From positions 1-8,484 of the forward strand of contig DYHU01000158.1 of NCBI GenBank assembly GCA_020724025.1: 8,484 nt of DNA. The letters run 5' to 3'. Below, piece by piece: positions 1 through 7,296 of the stretch. Each line of letters opens with the position of its first letter. Position 1 is the stretch's first letter. Below the pieces are notes generated by a model. That model had not been told where the DNA came from, ran no database searches, and worked only from the letters and a program-made list of their open reading frames with translations. Both the position numbers and the translations under genes were made by a program. The stretch comes from Syntrophorhabdus sp. GTDB taxonomy: Bacteria; Desulfobacterota; BSN033; UBA1163.

Positions 1-774
1 TTCTTCTTCTGCGGCTCTCTTTGAAATGAAGGCCAGGCCCAATCCTGCCTTCACCCCCTCCTTTAACGAAGAGGTGCTTCCCATTTCCATCGCCACATGG
101 AATTGTTTCAGGCTTTTCCCTCTCTTCCTCAGTACTTTTTCCACCGCCATCTGAGTTCCCGAGCCCTCTTCCCGGATGATCCAGGGTTCTCTCAGGAGAT
201 CCTCCATCTCCACCCTTTTCTTTCGGCTAAGCGAGTGGTCCGGAGGGCTGACCACGATGATTTCATCCTCCGTGTATTTTTCATAATGAAGGGAATTGTG
301 ATTCAGTTTTGCGCCGGTTAAACCGAATTCAGCAATTCCTTCCAGCACATATTGAACGATCTCCCGGGTATCTGCGATCTTGAGAGAGATGGCGAAATGG
401 GGGTGTTCTTTTTTAAAATCCCCCATCAATTTGGGCAGGAGATATTCTCCGGGGATGGTGCTTGCCCCAAGAGAGAGCTCTCCTCTGATTCCCTGAGAAA
501 ATTCACTGAGGGCATTGATCAATTCCTTGCGGGAGGTGAGAATTTTAGAAGCAAACCGGTAGAAGATTTCTCCTGCCTTTGTTAAACGGGCCTCTCTTCC
601 GGTTCGGTCGAAAAGACGGATCGACAGCGATTTTTCCAGTGCGAGGATGTGACCGCTTACCGTGGGCTGGGTGAGTAAGAGGTCTTCCGCCGCCTTCGAA
701 AAACTCTTTAAGCTGGCAACTCGAGAGAATGTCTCAAGATGTCGAAAATCGATGGGTAAATCTCTCTCTTCCAC
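1..774 (-). CDS. LysR-type transcriptional regulator (3' end cut by window)
   Basis: I translated the minus strand by hand; the frame is open from base 840 to base 1. From the GTG at 774 it gives 258 residues; the family is usually about 300, so roughly 40 C-terminal residues lie outside. Residues 9-68 form the LysR winged helix-turn-helix (DFRHLETFSRVASLKSFSKA, then LTQPTVSGHI and LFDRTGREARLTKAGE). The effector-binding domain begins near residue 99 with LGASTIPGEYLLP, continues through REPWIIREEGSGT (195-207) and ends in view with VKAGLGLAFIS. The GASTIPGEY and REEGSGT signatures match the CysL/CbbR-like branch, which includes regulators linked to sulfur, carbon or selenium metabolism; its target here is unknown. 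The start is uncertain: there is no ATG, an AAAAGGA at 798-792 would suit an ATT codon at 786, and GTG at 774 and TTG at 813 are alternatives. It reads away from groEL, behind groEL's terminator, so it is probably its own unit. Confidence 0.9.
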   Translation of the reverse strand, partial: MEERDLPIDFRHLETFSRVASLKSFSKAAEDLLLTQPTVSGHILALEKSLSIRLFDRTGREARLTKAGEIFYRFASKILTSRKELINALSEFSQGIRGELSLGASTIPGEYLLPKLMGDFKKEHPHFAISLKIADTREIVQYVLEGIAEFGLTGAKLNHNSLHYEKYTEDEIIVVSPPDHSLSRKKRVEMEDLLREPWIIREEGSGTQMAVEKVLRKRGKSLKQFHVAMEMGSTSSLKEGVKAGLGLAFISKRAAEEE

Positions 775-903
775 TTCAGACGAAATATTAAATCCTTTTA
801 AAAATAATTGCAAGTAGAAATTATTTTCCAGTAATGGAATTCAATAGTTCCCATGATCCCGGTCGATTCGTTCCTGTTTTGGCCTGTCCACTATTAGACA
901 ACA

Positions 904-920
904 GAACCTTAAAAAGGTTC
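904..920. repeat. Perfect palindrome GAACCTT-AAA-AAGGTTC
   Basis: Seven-base arms (904-910 and 914-920) around a three-base AAA centre form a perfect inverted repeat. It sits about 130 bp upstream of the LysR start and next to repeat copy 1. It could be an operator or a small hairpin, but there is no run of T after it on either strand that would make it a clear terminator. Its function is unknown. Confidence 0.5.
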
Positions 921-936
921 ATAAGATTTTCAATGA

Positions 937-1096
937 ATGATGGTTTCGTAAAAAGTATGAAAAGGTTATTTTCTGTCATTCCTGCCCCGTATCAAGTACG
1001 GGATAAACTCCAGCAGGAATCCAGTCTTTTTAACTATTTAGAACTCCCCTGGATTCCCGTTTTCACGGGAATGACGATTTTTTACGAATTCATCAT
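937..1096 (-). repeat. Inverted-repeat (MITE/REP-like) element, copy 1
   Basis: This 160-bp element matches, in reverse complement, the element at 4578-4714. Its ends are imperfect terminal inverted repeats: ATGATGgttTCGTAAAAA on the left and the complement of ATGATGAATTCGTAAAAA on the right. Inside are two hairpin arms. One is ATTCCCG...CGGGAAT near 1053-1075. The other is ATTCCTG...CAGGAAT, whose tip carries an extra hairpin, CCCGTA-TCAAG-TACGGG, at 986-1002. The whole element is therefore a quasi-palindrome with arms that can fold separately. A 5-bp AATGA lies at 932-936 and again at 1098-1102, one base beyond the right end, and could be a target-site duplication. It encodes nothing. Minus marks its orientation relative to copy 2. 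Confidence 0.85.
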
Positions 1097-1112
1097 GAAT
1101 GAGGGTTCAGGG

Positions 1113-1153
1113 AATAAAAAAAACGGCCTGGAAGGTTTTCCAGGCCGTTTTTT
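1113..1153 (-). terminator. Rho-independent terminator of groES-groEL
   Basis: A perfect 16-bp stem (1118-1133 with 1138-1153, core ACGGCCTGGAA/TTCCAGGCCGT) closes a GGTT loop. Read on the minus strand it starts about 22 nt after the groEL stop and is followed by eight T residues, the expected form for an intrinsic terminator. The plus strand also ends the stem in TTTTTT, so it could act in both directions. Confidence 0.92.
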
Positions 1154-1175
1154 AACCCGATTCAACTCCTGACTT

Positions 1176-2846
<1,671 letters not shown>

Positions 2847-2864
2847 TTAAATTGGGTTTTACGA

Positions 2865-3158
2865 TTATTTTCCTTCGATGATTCCTAAAATGTCTTCTTC
2901 TCTCATAATGAGATGCTCTTCACCTTCGATCTTCACCTCTGTCCCTGAGTACTTGCCGAAGAGGATTCTGTCACCTGCCTTCACATCGAGAGGGATGACC
3001 TTCCCATCTTCCGTAACTTTGCCTTTTCCAACGGCGATAACTTTTCCTTCCTGAGGTTTTTCCTTTGCCGAATCGGGGATAATAATCCCACCCTTTGTTT
3101 TCTCTTCTTCCTCAAGTCTTTTAACAATCACTCTGTCCTGTAATGGCCTGATCTTCAT
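2865..3158 (-). CDS. groS: Co-chaperonin GroES (10 kDa, Cpn10)
   Basis: GroES is the seven-subunit lid that closes the GroEL chamber. The product has 97 residues, full length for the family. It opens with the conserved [14 protein letters not shown]. The mobile loop that docks on GroEL spans about residues 17-33 and carries the hydrophobic GGIIIP anchor. The later [21 protein letters not shown] and the end in [11 protein letters not shown] are typical. The ATG at 3158 is preceded at 9 nt by AAGGAG (3173-3168). It is the first gene of the operon, with groEL 42 nt downstream. No CIRCE operator (TTAGCACTC-N9-GAGTGCTAA) is visible in the leader, so HrcA control is not supported by the sequence. 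Confidence 0.99.
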   Translation of the reverse strand: MKIRPLQDRVIVKRLEEEEKTKGGIIIPDSAKEKPQEGKVIAVGKGKVTEDGKVIPLDVKAGDRILFGKYSGTEVKIEGEEHLIMREEDILGIIEGK

Positions 3159-3233
3159 CTCTTACTTCTCCTTTCTTGAAAATTCTGGGAATAGGTACTA
3201 TTGGAATTTGAAGAGGATTTTTATATGATCAAC

Positions 3234-3254
3234 TTTAAGCACCACCTCCTTAAA
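3234..3254 (-). promoter_or_regulatory. Leader hairpin with SD-like loop upstream of groES
   Basis: TTTAAG (3234-3239) and CTTAAA (3249-3254) are perfect inverted repeats separated by 9 nt. On the groE mRNA they give a short hairpin. AAGGAGGTG (3251-3243), an exact complement of the common 16S rRNA 3' end, runs through its loop. This lies about 85 nt upstream of the groES ATG, which has its own Shine-Dalgarno sequence. No convincing small gene follows: a GTG two bases after GGAGG would encode 14 codons but is too close. It may be a ribosome standby or regulatory element, a DNA operator, or chance. Confidence 0.35.
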
Positions 3255-3339
3255 ATGTCTTTAGAAATTAAAAGGTTACCAACTTTCCCCCCATGAAGGC
3301 AGGGAATATTCAGAAATCCGCTAAACATCGAATCTTACA

Positions 3340-3369
3340 ATAATTAATCATCTGAGGGTCGATTGTCAA
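3340..3369 (-). promoter_or_regulatory. Candidate sigma-70 promoter for groES-groEL
   Basis: On the minus strand a perfect TTGACA (3369-3364) is followed after 18 nt by AATTAT (3345-3340), four of six matches to TATAAT. Transcription would start near 3332 and leave a leader of about 175 nt before groES. The -35 is strong and the -10 weak. No CTTGAAA/CCCCAT sigma-32 type pair was found on this strand. Confidence 0.4.
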
Positions 3370-3433
3370 GGTGAATCACAAAAAATTTTCCCCCTTCCAG
3401 GCTGGATTTTTTAGGAGGTTTCAACACCAAATA

Positions 3434-3462
3434 TTGAAAATTTCAAAATGATTCGACATAAT
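3434..3462 (+). promoter_or_regulatory. Sigma-70 promoter of propeller gene, with palindrome
   Basis: TTGAAA (3434-3439), a 17-nt spacer and CATAAT (3457-3462) match the consensus at five of six positions in each box. The start point would be near 3469, about 25 nt before the ATG. The -35 is the left arm of a perfect palindrome, TTGAAA-A-TTTCAA (3434-3446), a natural place for a repressor or activator to bind. Confidence 0.6.
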
Positions 3463-3493
3463 TAGAAAAATCCCTCCATAGAAAGGGAAGAAC

Positions 3494-4546
3494 ATGAAAC
3501 GCCGGTTTCTATTATCCGCCTTATTTTTCGTTATCTTTTCTCACCTCTTGTTGACTCCTTCCATGGCCGGTCCATTAAAGAGGCCCCTTTCCTTTCAGCA
3601 TCTGACACAGAAGGAAGGGCTATCGAGTAACATGGTGTTTGCGATTGCCATTCAGGGAGAAGAGGTGTGGTTCGGCACCTATGAAGGTGGAGCGACCCTC
3701 TATGACAGGTCAAAAAAGGTTTATAAACATTATACCACGAAGGGCGAACCCGCCATCAAAGCGGACGATGGAGAAAGCATCCGGTGGAAGAACCACCTTG
3801 CCTATAACCATGTATCCGTCATCATTCCCGATTTGGATCGCATCTGGTTTGGCACCTACTTTTATGGATTTGGAGGAGGAGGGATATCCTGTTACTCTCC
3901 CGGGAGAAACCCCCAGTGGAAAACGTTTAATACCAATGACGGCCGGGCCAAGAAGGTCAATTCGATCGCCGTGGATGGAGAGCTCCTCTGGGTGGGTTCC
4001 GAAAAAGGTCTCTCCCTTCTTGACAAGAAGACAGAAGGATGGAAACAATTCTATTCGACTCGGGATGGCCTCTCGGGAAATTTCGTTAACTCCATTTTGG
4101 TTGAGCCCGATTTCGTTTGGATGGGGACGAGCGGCGGGATCAGCCGGTTCCAGAAAGCAAAGAGGACCTGGAAAAACTATTCGCAGAAAGAAGGATTAAC
4201 AGAGACAGAGATCAAAACTCTGGTGAAGGTCGGAGGACGGATCTGGGCAGGTGGGATCGGAGGCAATCTCTTTGAGTATGACTCCGCTTCGGACCGGTGG
4301 AAAAGGCTGGAGCCCACCGATTCTTTAAAGAATGGAGGGATTCAGTCCATCGCCGTGACCAAGGAAAGGGTCATTATCTGCAGGGATAACGGAGCGAGCC
4401 TCTATGACCTGCCAAGCGGACAGTGGGAGGCTCTGACCACGGCGGATGGATTGCCGAGCAACACGGTCTTCTATGCGGCAGAGGATAAAAGTGGTATCTG
4501 GTTCGGGACAGACAAGGGAGCATCGAGACTGACATTGAATCCTTAA
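3494..4546 (+). CDS. Secreted Reg_prop-type seven-bladed beta-propeller
   Basis: The product has 350 residues. It opens with a Sec signal peptide (MKRR, hydrophobic 5-20, likely cut after TPSMA at 25), so the mature protein is extracytoplasmic. Seven repeats of the two-component-regulator propeller type follow, with key segments VWFGTYEGGATLYD (58-71), IWFGTYFYGFGGGG (117-130), LWVGSEKGLSLLD (165-177), VWMGTSGGISRF (208-219), IWAGGIGGNLFEYD (250-263), VIICRDNGASLYD (293-305) and IWFGTDKGASRL (335-346). Linkers of the type DGLxxNxV separate them. The first segment, LSFQHLTQKEG (32-42), looks like the outer strand that closes the last blade. In this family such propellers usually form the sensor part of hybrid kinases; here no kinase, transmembrane or DNA-binding domain follows, so it is a free-standing propeller. 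The weak ribosome site is AAAGGGAAG before ATG. It stands upstream of the DUF362 gene on the same strand and may belong to the same system; its ligand is unknown. Confidence 0.88.
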   Translation: MKRRFLLSALFFVIFSHLLLTPSMAGPLKRPLSFQHLTQKEGLSSNMVFAIAIQGEEVWFGTYEGGATLYDRSKKVYKHYTTKGEPAIKADDGESIRWKNHLAYNHVSVIIPDLDRIWFGTYFYGFGGGGISCYSPGRNPQWKTFNTNDGRAKKVNSIAVDGELLWVGSEKGLSLLDKKTEGWKQFYSTRDGLSGNFVNSILVEPDFVWMGTSGGISRFQKAKRTWKNYSQKEGLTETEIKTLVKVGGRIWAGGIGGNLFEYDSASDRWKRLEPTDSLKNGGIQSIAVTKERVIICRDNGASLYDLPSGQWEALTTADGLPSNTVFYAAEDKSGIWFGTDKGASRLTLNP

Positions 4547-4577
4547 TTGAATTTCGGAATGCGGAATTTAATATAAA
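4547..4577 (+). promoter_or_regulatory. Weak promoter-like sequence before DUF362 gene
   Basis: TTGAAT (4547-4552) and TATAAA (4572-4577) lie 19 nt apart directly after the propeller stop and before repeat copy 2. A transcript starting here would run through the repeat into the DUF362 gene. The spacing is long and the -35 has only four matches, so read-through from the propeller promoter is an equal possibility. No terminator is seen after the propeller gene. Confidence 0.25.
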
Positions 4578-4714
4578 ATGATGAATTCGTAAAAAGTCGT
4601 CATTCCCGTGAAAACGGGAATCCAGGGAAATTCTAAATGCTTAAAAAGATTGGATTCCTGCGTGCGCAGGAATGACAGAAAATAGCCTTTTCAGACTTTT
4701 TACGCGAAAATCAT
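4578..4714 (+). repeat. Inverted-repeat (MITE/REP-like) element, copy 2
   Basis: This is a 137-bp reverse-complement relative of 937-1096. Its inner ends are a perfect 11-bp terminal inverted repeat (CGTAAAAAGTC 4588-4598, GACTTTTTACG 4694-4704), which extends imperfectly outwards to ATGATG on the left and TCAT on the right. Two hairpins lie inside: ATTCCCG-tgaaaa-CGGGAAT and ATTCCTGCG-TG-CGCAGGAAT. The 23-nt length difference from copy 1 is accounted for entirely by the tip of the second hairpin (5 nt here against 28 nt there); elsewhere only scattered single-base differences are seen. It fills most of the gap between the propeller and DUF362 genes and ends 26 nt before the DUF362 start. Confidence 0.88.
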
Positions 4715-4740
4715 AAAATAATAAAGGAGGAATCGATTCA

Positions 4741-5691
4741 ATGGCTCATTCTCCAGGCAAGAAGATTTCACGACGACAGTTCATCAAGGGGACAGCGGCT
4801 GCGGCAACACTTCCTCTTCTTTCCAATACACTTCCGTTTTATGGAACTCTTGCCCATGCTTCAAGTGAAGCCGATCTCGTGATTGCCAAAACCGGAAGTC
4901 CTTCACAGCTCCTCAAGGCTGCCATGGATCCTCTGGGAGGAATGGGGCGATTCGTGAAGAAGGGACAGAGGGTGGTGATCAAGGCGAACATCGCCTGGGC
5001 AAGAACACCGGAACAGGCCTGCACCAACAACCCGGAACTCCTCTCCGCTTTAATCAAGATGTGTTACGAGGCCGGGGCAAAGCGGGTCGCCGTCTGGGAC
5101 CATACCTGCGATAACTATCAGTTTGCCTTTGCCCGTTCTGGATTGAAAGAGGCCGGACAGAAGGCAGGGGGTGATGTCCTCTCCGGCCATGGAAGGAATG
5201 TCTACAAACAGGTTGAAATTCCAAAAGGGAAGAAACTAAAAACCGCCGAAGTGCTCAGGGATGTGCTTGAGTCGGATGTCTTCATCAATTTCCCTATTCC
5301 CAAACAGCACTTTGCGACAGAGCTTACCCTCGGAATGAAGAACTTCATTGGAATCGTTTGGGATATGGAACAATTACATAAGATTGACCTCCATCAATGC
5401 ATCGCTGATATCAATACGCTCCGGAAACCGGATTTAGTCGTGATGGACGCTATCCGGATCCTCACGACCAATGGGCCAAAAGGACCCGGGAAAACAGAGG
5501 ATATCGGAGAGGTCATTACTTCCACAGATATCGTAGCCGCCGATGCTTATGCCGCCGCCTTCTTCAAACACCCGAAGACCGGGAAACCTTTCAAACCTGA
5601 GGAGATCAAGTTTGTCAAGAATGCTTATGATTTAGGTCTGGGGGAAATCGATCTCTCAAAAGTTCGGGTGAAAAAGGTCAGTGCCACATGA
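4741..5691 (+). CDS. Tat-exported DUF362 protein
   Basis: The product has 316 residues. The N-terminus has a clear twin-arginine signal, SRRQFIKG (10-17), followed by an Ala/Leu-rich core to about 40, so it should be exported folded, probably with a cofactor. The rest is a DUF362 domain: VKKGQRVVIKANI (72-84), CTNNPELL (94-101), AGAKRVAVWDHTCDN (111-125), LTLGMKNFIGIVWD (195-208) and STDIVAADAYAA (261-272). DUF362 proteins are often fused to ferredoxins and are assumed to be redox proteins, but the reaction is not known to me. This one has only scattered cysteines (94, 108, 123, 220) and no CxxCxxC motif, so its iron-sulfur partner is probably the next gene product. AAAGGAGG (4723-4730) precedes the ATG by 10 nt. 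Its TGA overlaps the next gene's ATG (ATGA), which indicates translational coupling. Confidence 0.9.
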   Translation: MAHSPGKKISRRQFIKGTAAAATLPLLSNTLPFYGTLAHASSEADLVIAKTGSPSQLLKAAMDPLGGMGRFVKKGQRVVIKANIAWARTPEQACTNNPELLSALIKMCYEAGAKRVAVWDHTCDNYQFAFARSGLKEAGQKAGGDVLSGHGRNVYKQVEIPKGKKLKTAEVLRDVLESDVFINFPIPKQHFATELTLGMKNFIGIVWDMEQLHKIDLHQCIADINTLRKPDLVVMDAIRILTTNGPKGPGKTEDIGEVITSTDIVAADAYAAAFFKHPKTGKPFKPEEIKFVKNAYDLGLGEIDLSKVRVKKVSAT

Positions 5692-7202
5692 GAAAGGCAA
5701 TCCCATACTTGAGGAGGACGGTTCAGTCTCTCTCCTTCCTGTTTCTTCTCTATCTGGTCATCAAGACCGCTTTCCCAATGGAGATAAAGATTCCAGTCGA
5801 TCTCTATCTTCGGCTCGATCCATTTGTCGCCATCATTTCGACCCTCACTCACAAAGGGATTATTGAGAGGATGCTCCCCGCCTTCGGGGTGCTCCTCCTT
5901 GTGATGATCTTCGGTAACTTCTTCTGCGGATGGTTCTGCCCCATGGGAGCAGTGATCGACTTCTTCGATCGCATCCTCTTCAGGGAAAAAAAACGGACCA
6001 AACCGTTTGACGATCAACCGCTCAGGCGATTCCGCTACGGTCTCTTTATCTTCTCCATCATTGCGGGGCTCATGGCTTTCCAGGTGATGTATCTTCTTGA
6101 TCCGATCAGCCTGATCACGAGAACCCTGGTCATCTCCTTCTATCCTCCGGCCATCTTCATCTTCAACCATCTCCTTCCGCAGGTTCAGAGCCTTCTTCCG
6201 AAGAACCCCTTCATTGTATCCAGCATCCCCTTACCCGTCTTCAAGGTTAACCTGTTCATCTTCATCTTTTTCATCGCCATCCTGGCCCTCGGAGTAATCC
6301 GCAAGAGGTTCTGGTGCCGTTATCTCTGTCCCCTGGGGACTCTCTTTTCGTTATTCTCCCGTCTCCGGATTCTCAAACGGTCTGTGACGGATGATTGCAC
6401 ATACTGCCAAAAGTGTGTAAAGGAGTGCCCTGTTGGGGCCATTCCTGAAAAGGCTCCTCAGACCTACCGCCAGCAGGACTGCATCTCCTGTTTCAAATGT
6501 CTCGAATGCCCGCCCCGTGCTGTATCATTTCGATGGGGGGGGCCGGGTTGGAAGACCGAAGAGGGGGTCAGTCTCTCGAGGAGGTATGTCCTGGGATCAA
6601 TCGCCTTTGGCTGCGTTTCTGCACTGATGATCAAGACCAATCCGCTTCAGACGGAGAGCGGGTTGAAAAATAATCGGTTGGTTCGTCCCCCTGGAGCCTT
6701 GCCGGAGGAAGAATTTGTCGCCGTTTGCACAGGTTGCGGGGAGTGCCTGAAGGTCTGTCCTAACAACGCCCTTCAATCGACATTTTTAGAAGCGGGTTTG
6801 GCAGGGCTCTTTACGCCCAGGCTGGTTTCCCGGATCGGATATTGTGAAGAGTTCTGCAATTTTTGTGGAAAGGTATGCCCGACCGAAGCCATTCGGCCTC
6901 TCTCCATCGAAGAGAAACGTCTCATCCAGATCGGCGTGGCCCATATCGACAAAACCCGATGCATTGCCTATGACAAGGATAAAATCTGCCTTGTCTGTAA
7001 TGAGCAATGTTCCTATCATGCCATTGTGGGCGATGAAAAGAAACGACCCATTGTGAAAGAGGAAAAGTGCACGGGATGCGGCATCTGCGAGAACAAATGC
7101 CCGGTCGATGGAGAATCAGCCATCATTGTTTATGCCTCAGGCGTGCAGAAGAAGTTAAAGCCCGAAAACTCCAACTCCAACAACAACAACAAATCCAGTT
7201 AA
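5688..7202 (+). CDS. NapH-NapG-like fusion: membrane polyferredoxin with internal Tat motif
   Basis: The product has 504 residues in two parts. The N-terminal part resembles NapH: membrane segments near 11-29, 62-79, 116-137 and 186-205 (142-163 is also hydrophobic), the cytoplasmic motifs CGWFCPMG (80-87) and CRYLCPLG (210-217), and two ferredoxin motifs with Cys237/240/243/247 and Cys265/268/271/274. Then comes SRRYVLGS (297-304) with a hydrophobic run to 316, a twin-arginine signal-like segment in mid-protein. The C-terminal part resembles NapG/MauM: LVRPPGALPEEEF (331-343), then four cluster motifs at Cys347/350/353/357, 386/390/393/397, 425/434/437/441 and 461/464/467/471. NapG and NapH are normally separate and pass quinol electrons to periplasmic nitrate reductase; no nap catalytic genes are visible here. 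The 4-nt overlap ties it to the DUF362 gene, its likely redox partner. The last residues (NSNSNNNNKSS) are a low-complexity tail. Confidence 0.9.
   Translation: MRKAIPYLRRTVQSLSFLFLLYLVIKTAFPMEIKIPVDLYLRLDPFVAIISTLTHKGIIERMLPAFGVLLLVMIFGNFFCGWFCPMGAVIDFFDRILFREKKRTKPFDDQPLRRFRYGLFIFSIIAGLMAFQVMYLLDPISLITRTLVISFYPPAIFIFNHLLPQVQSLLPKNPFIVSSIPLPVFKVNLFIFIFFIAILALGVIRKRFWCRYLCPLGTLFSLFSRLRILKRSVTDDCTYCQKCVKECPVGAIPEKAPQTYRQQDCISCFKCLECPPRAVSFRWGGPGWKTEEGVSLSRRYVLGSIAFGCVSALMIKTNPLQTESGLKNNRLVRPPGALPEEEFVAVCTGCGECLKVCPNNALQSTFLEAGLAGLFTPRLVSRIGYCEEFCNFCGKVCPTEAIRPLSIEEKRLIQIGVAHIDKTRCIAYDKDKICLVCNEQCSYHAIVGDEKKRPIVKEEKCTGCGICENKCPVDGESAIIVYASGVQKKLKPENSNSNNNNKSS
7167..7193 (+). repeat. Simple repeat encoding an Asn/Ser tail
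   Basis: Two AACTCC units (7167-7178) are followed by four AAC units (7179-7190) inside the last codons of the fusion gene. They encode an N-S-N-S-N-N-N-N stretch after the last iron-sulfur motif. Such runs change length easily by slippage, so the tail is probably dispensable. Confidence 0.7.
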
Positions 7203-7247
7203 GTGTTAAATCTCCAACGCCCTAACCCTTTCCAACCACTAAAAATA

Positions 7248-7273
7248 TTGACATATTCTACAGTTATGATAAT
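7248..7273 (+). promoter_or_regulatory. Promoter-like sequence before the DUF4258/DUF2283 pair
   Basis: A perfect TTGACA (7248-7253) is followed by GATAAT (7268-7273), five of six matches, but the spacer is only 14 nt; with a 16-nt spacer the -10 would be the poorer TAATTT. It lies in the 94-bp gap after the fusion gene. No terminator is seen in that gap. Confidence 0.35.
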
Positions 7274-7296
7274 TTGGGAATTAAAACAAACATCTT

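Larger units (their letters stand above)
775..1175. other. Non-coding region between lysR start and groEL end
   Basis: This 401-bp stretch holds, in order, the AT-rich leader of the LysR gene, a 17-nt perfect palindrome, copy 1 of the inverted-repeat element and the groEL terminator. A 112-codon frame on the plus strand (834-1172) crosses the repeat and the terminator and has no protein-like features, so I do not call it a gene. On the minus strand a weak promoter-like pair for the LysR gene can be read as TTGCAA, 17 nt, TAATAT just upstream of the GTG at 774. Its start point would fall almost on the GTG and leave little or no leader. Confidence 0.7.
3159..3493. other. Divergent intergenic region between groES and propeller gene
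   Basis: This AT-rich stretch of 335 bp separates two genes that point away from each other. It carries a candidate groE promoter on the minus strand near 3340-3369, an inverted repeat in the groE leader at 3234-3254, and a good plus-strand promoter with a palindrome at 3434-3462. I see no coding frame, no CIRCE box and no convincing sigma-32 promoter in it. Confidence 0.75.

Noticed and set aside
97..585. Two open frames on the plus strand
   Set aside because: They are antisense to the LysR gene, whose minus-strand frame has clear family motifs from end to end.
937..1096. CRISPR repeat
   Set aside because: There is a single palindromic copy with no regular spacers; it matches the distant element at 4578-4714 instead.
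834..1172. 112-codon open frame on the plus strand between lysR and groEL
   Set aside because: It runs through the repeat element and the groEL terminator; its PWIPVFTGMT segment is the translated repeat hairpin, and there is no ribosome site or domain.
3264..3294. Sigma-32-type promoter ending in CCCCCCAT on the plus strand
   Set aside because: The -35 match is poor and the site is about 200 bp before the propeller gene, which has a much better promoter close to its start.
3639..4199. 186-codon frame inside the propeller gene
   Set aside because: It is an out-of-frame shadow; the propeller frame has a signal peptide and seven regular repeats.
5625..6170. 181-codon frame on the minus strand, very rich in charged residues
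   Set aside because: It lies entirely opposite the end of the DUF362 gene and the membrane part of the fusion gene; its composition is that of antisense to hydrophobic codons.
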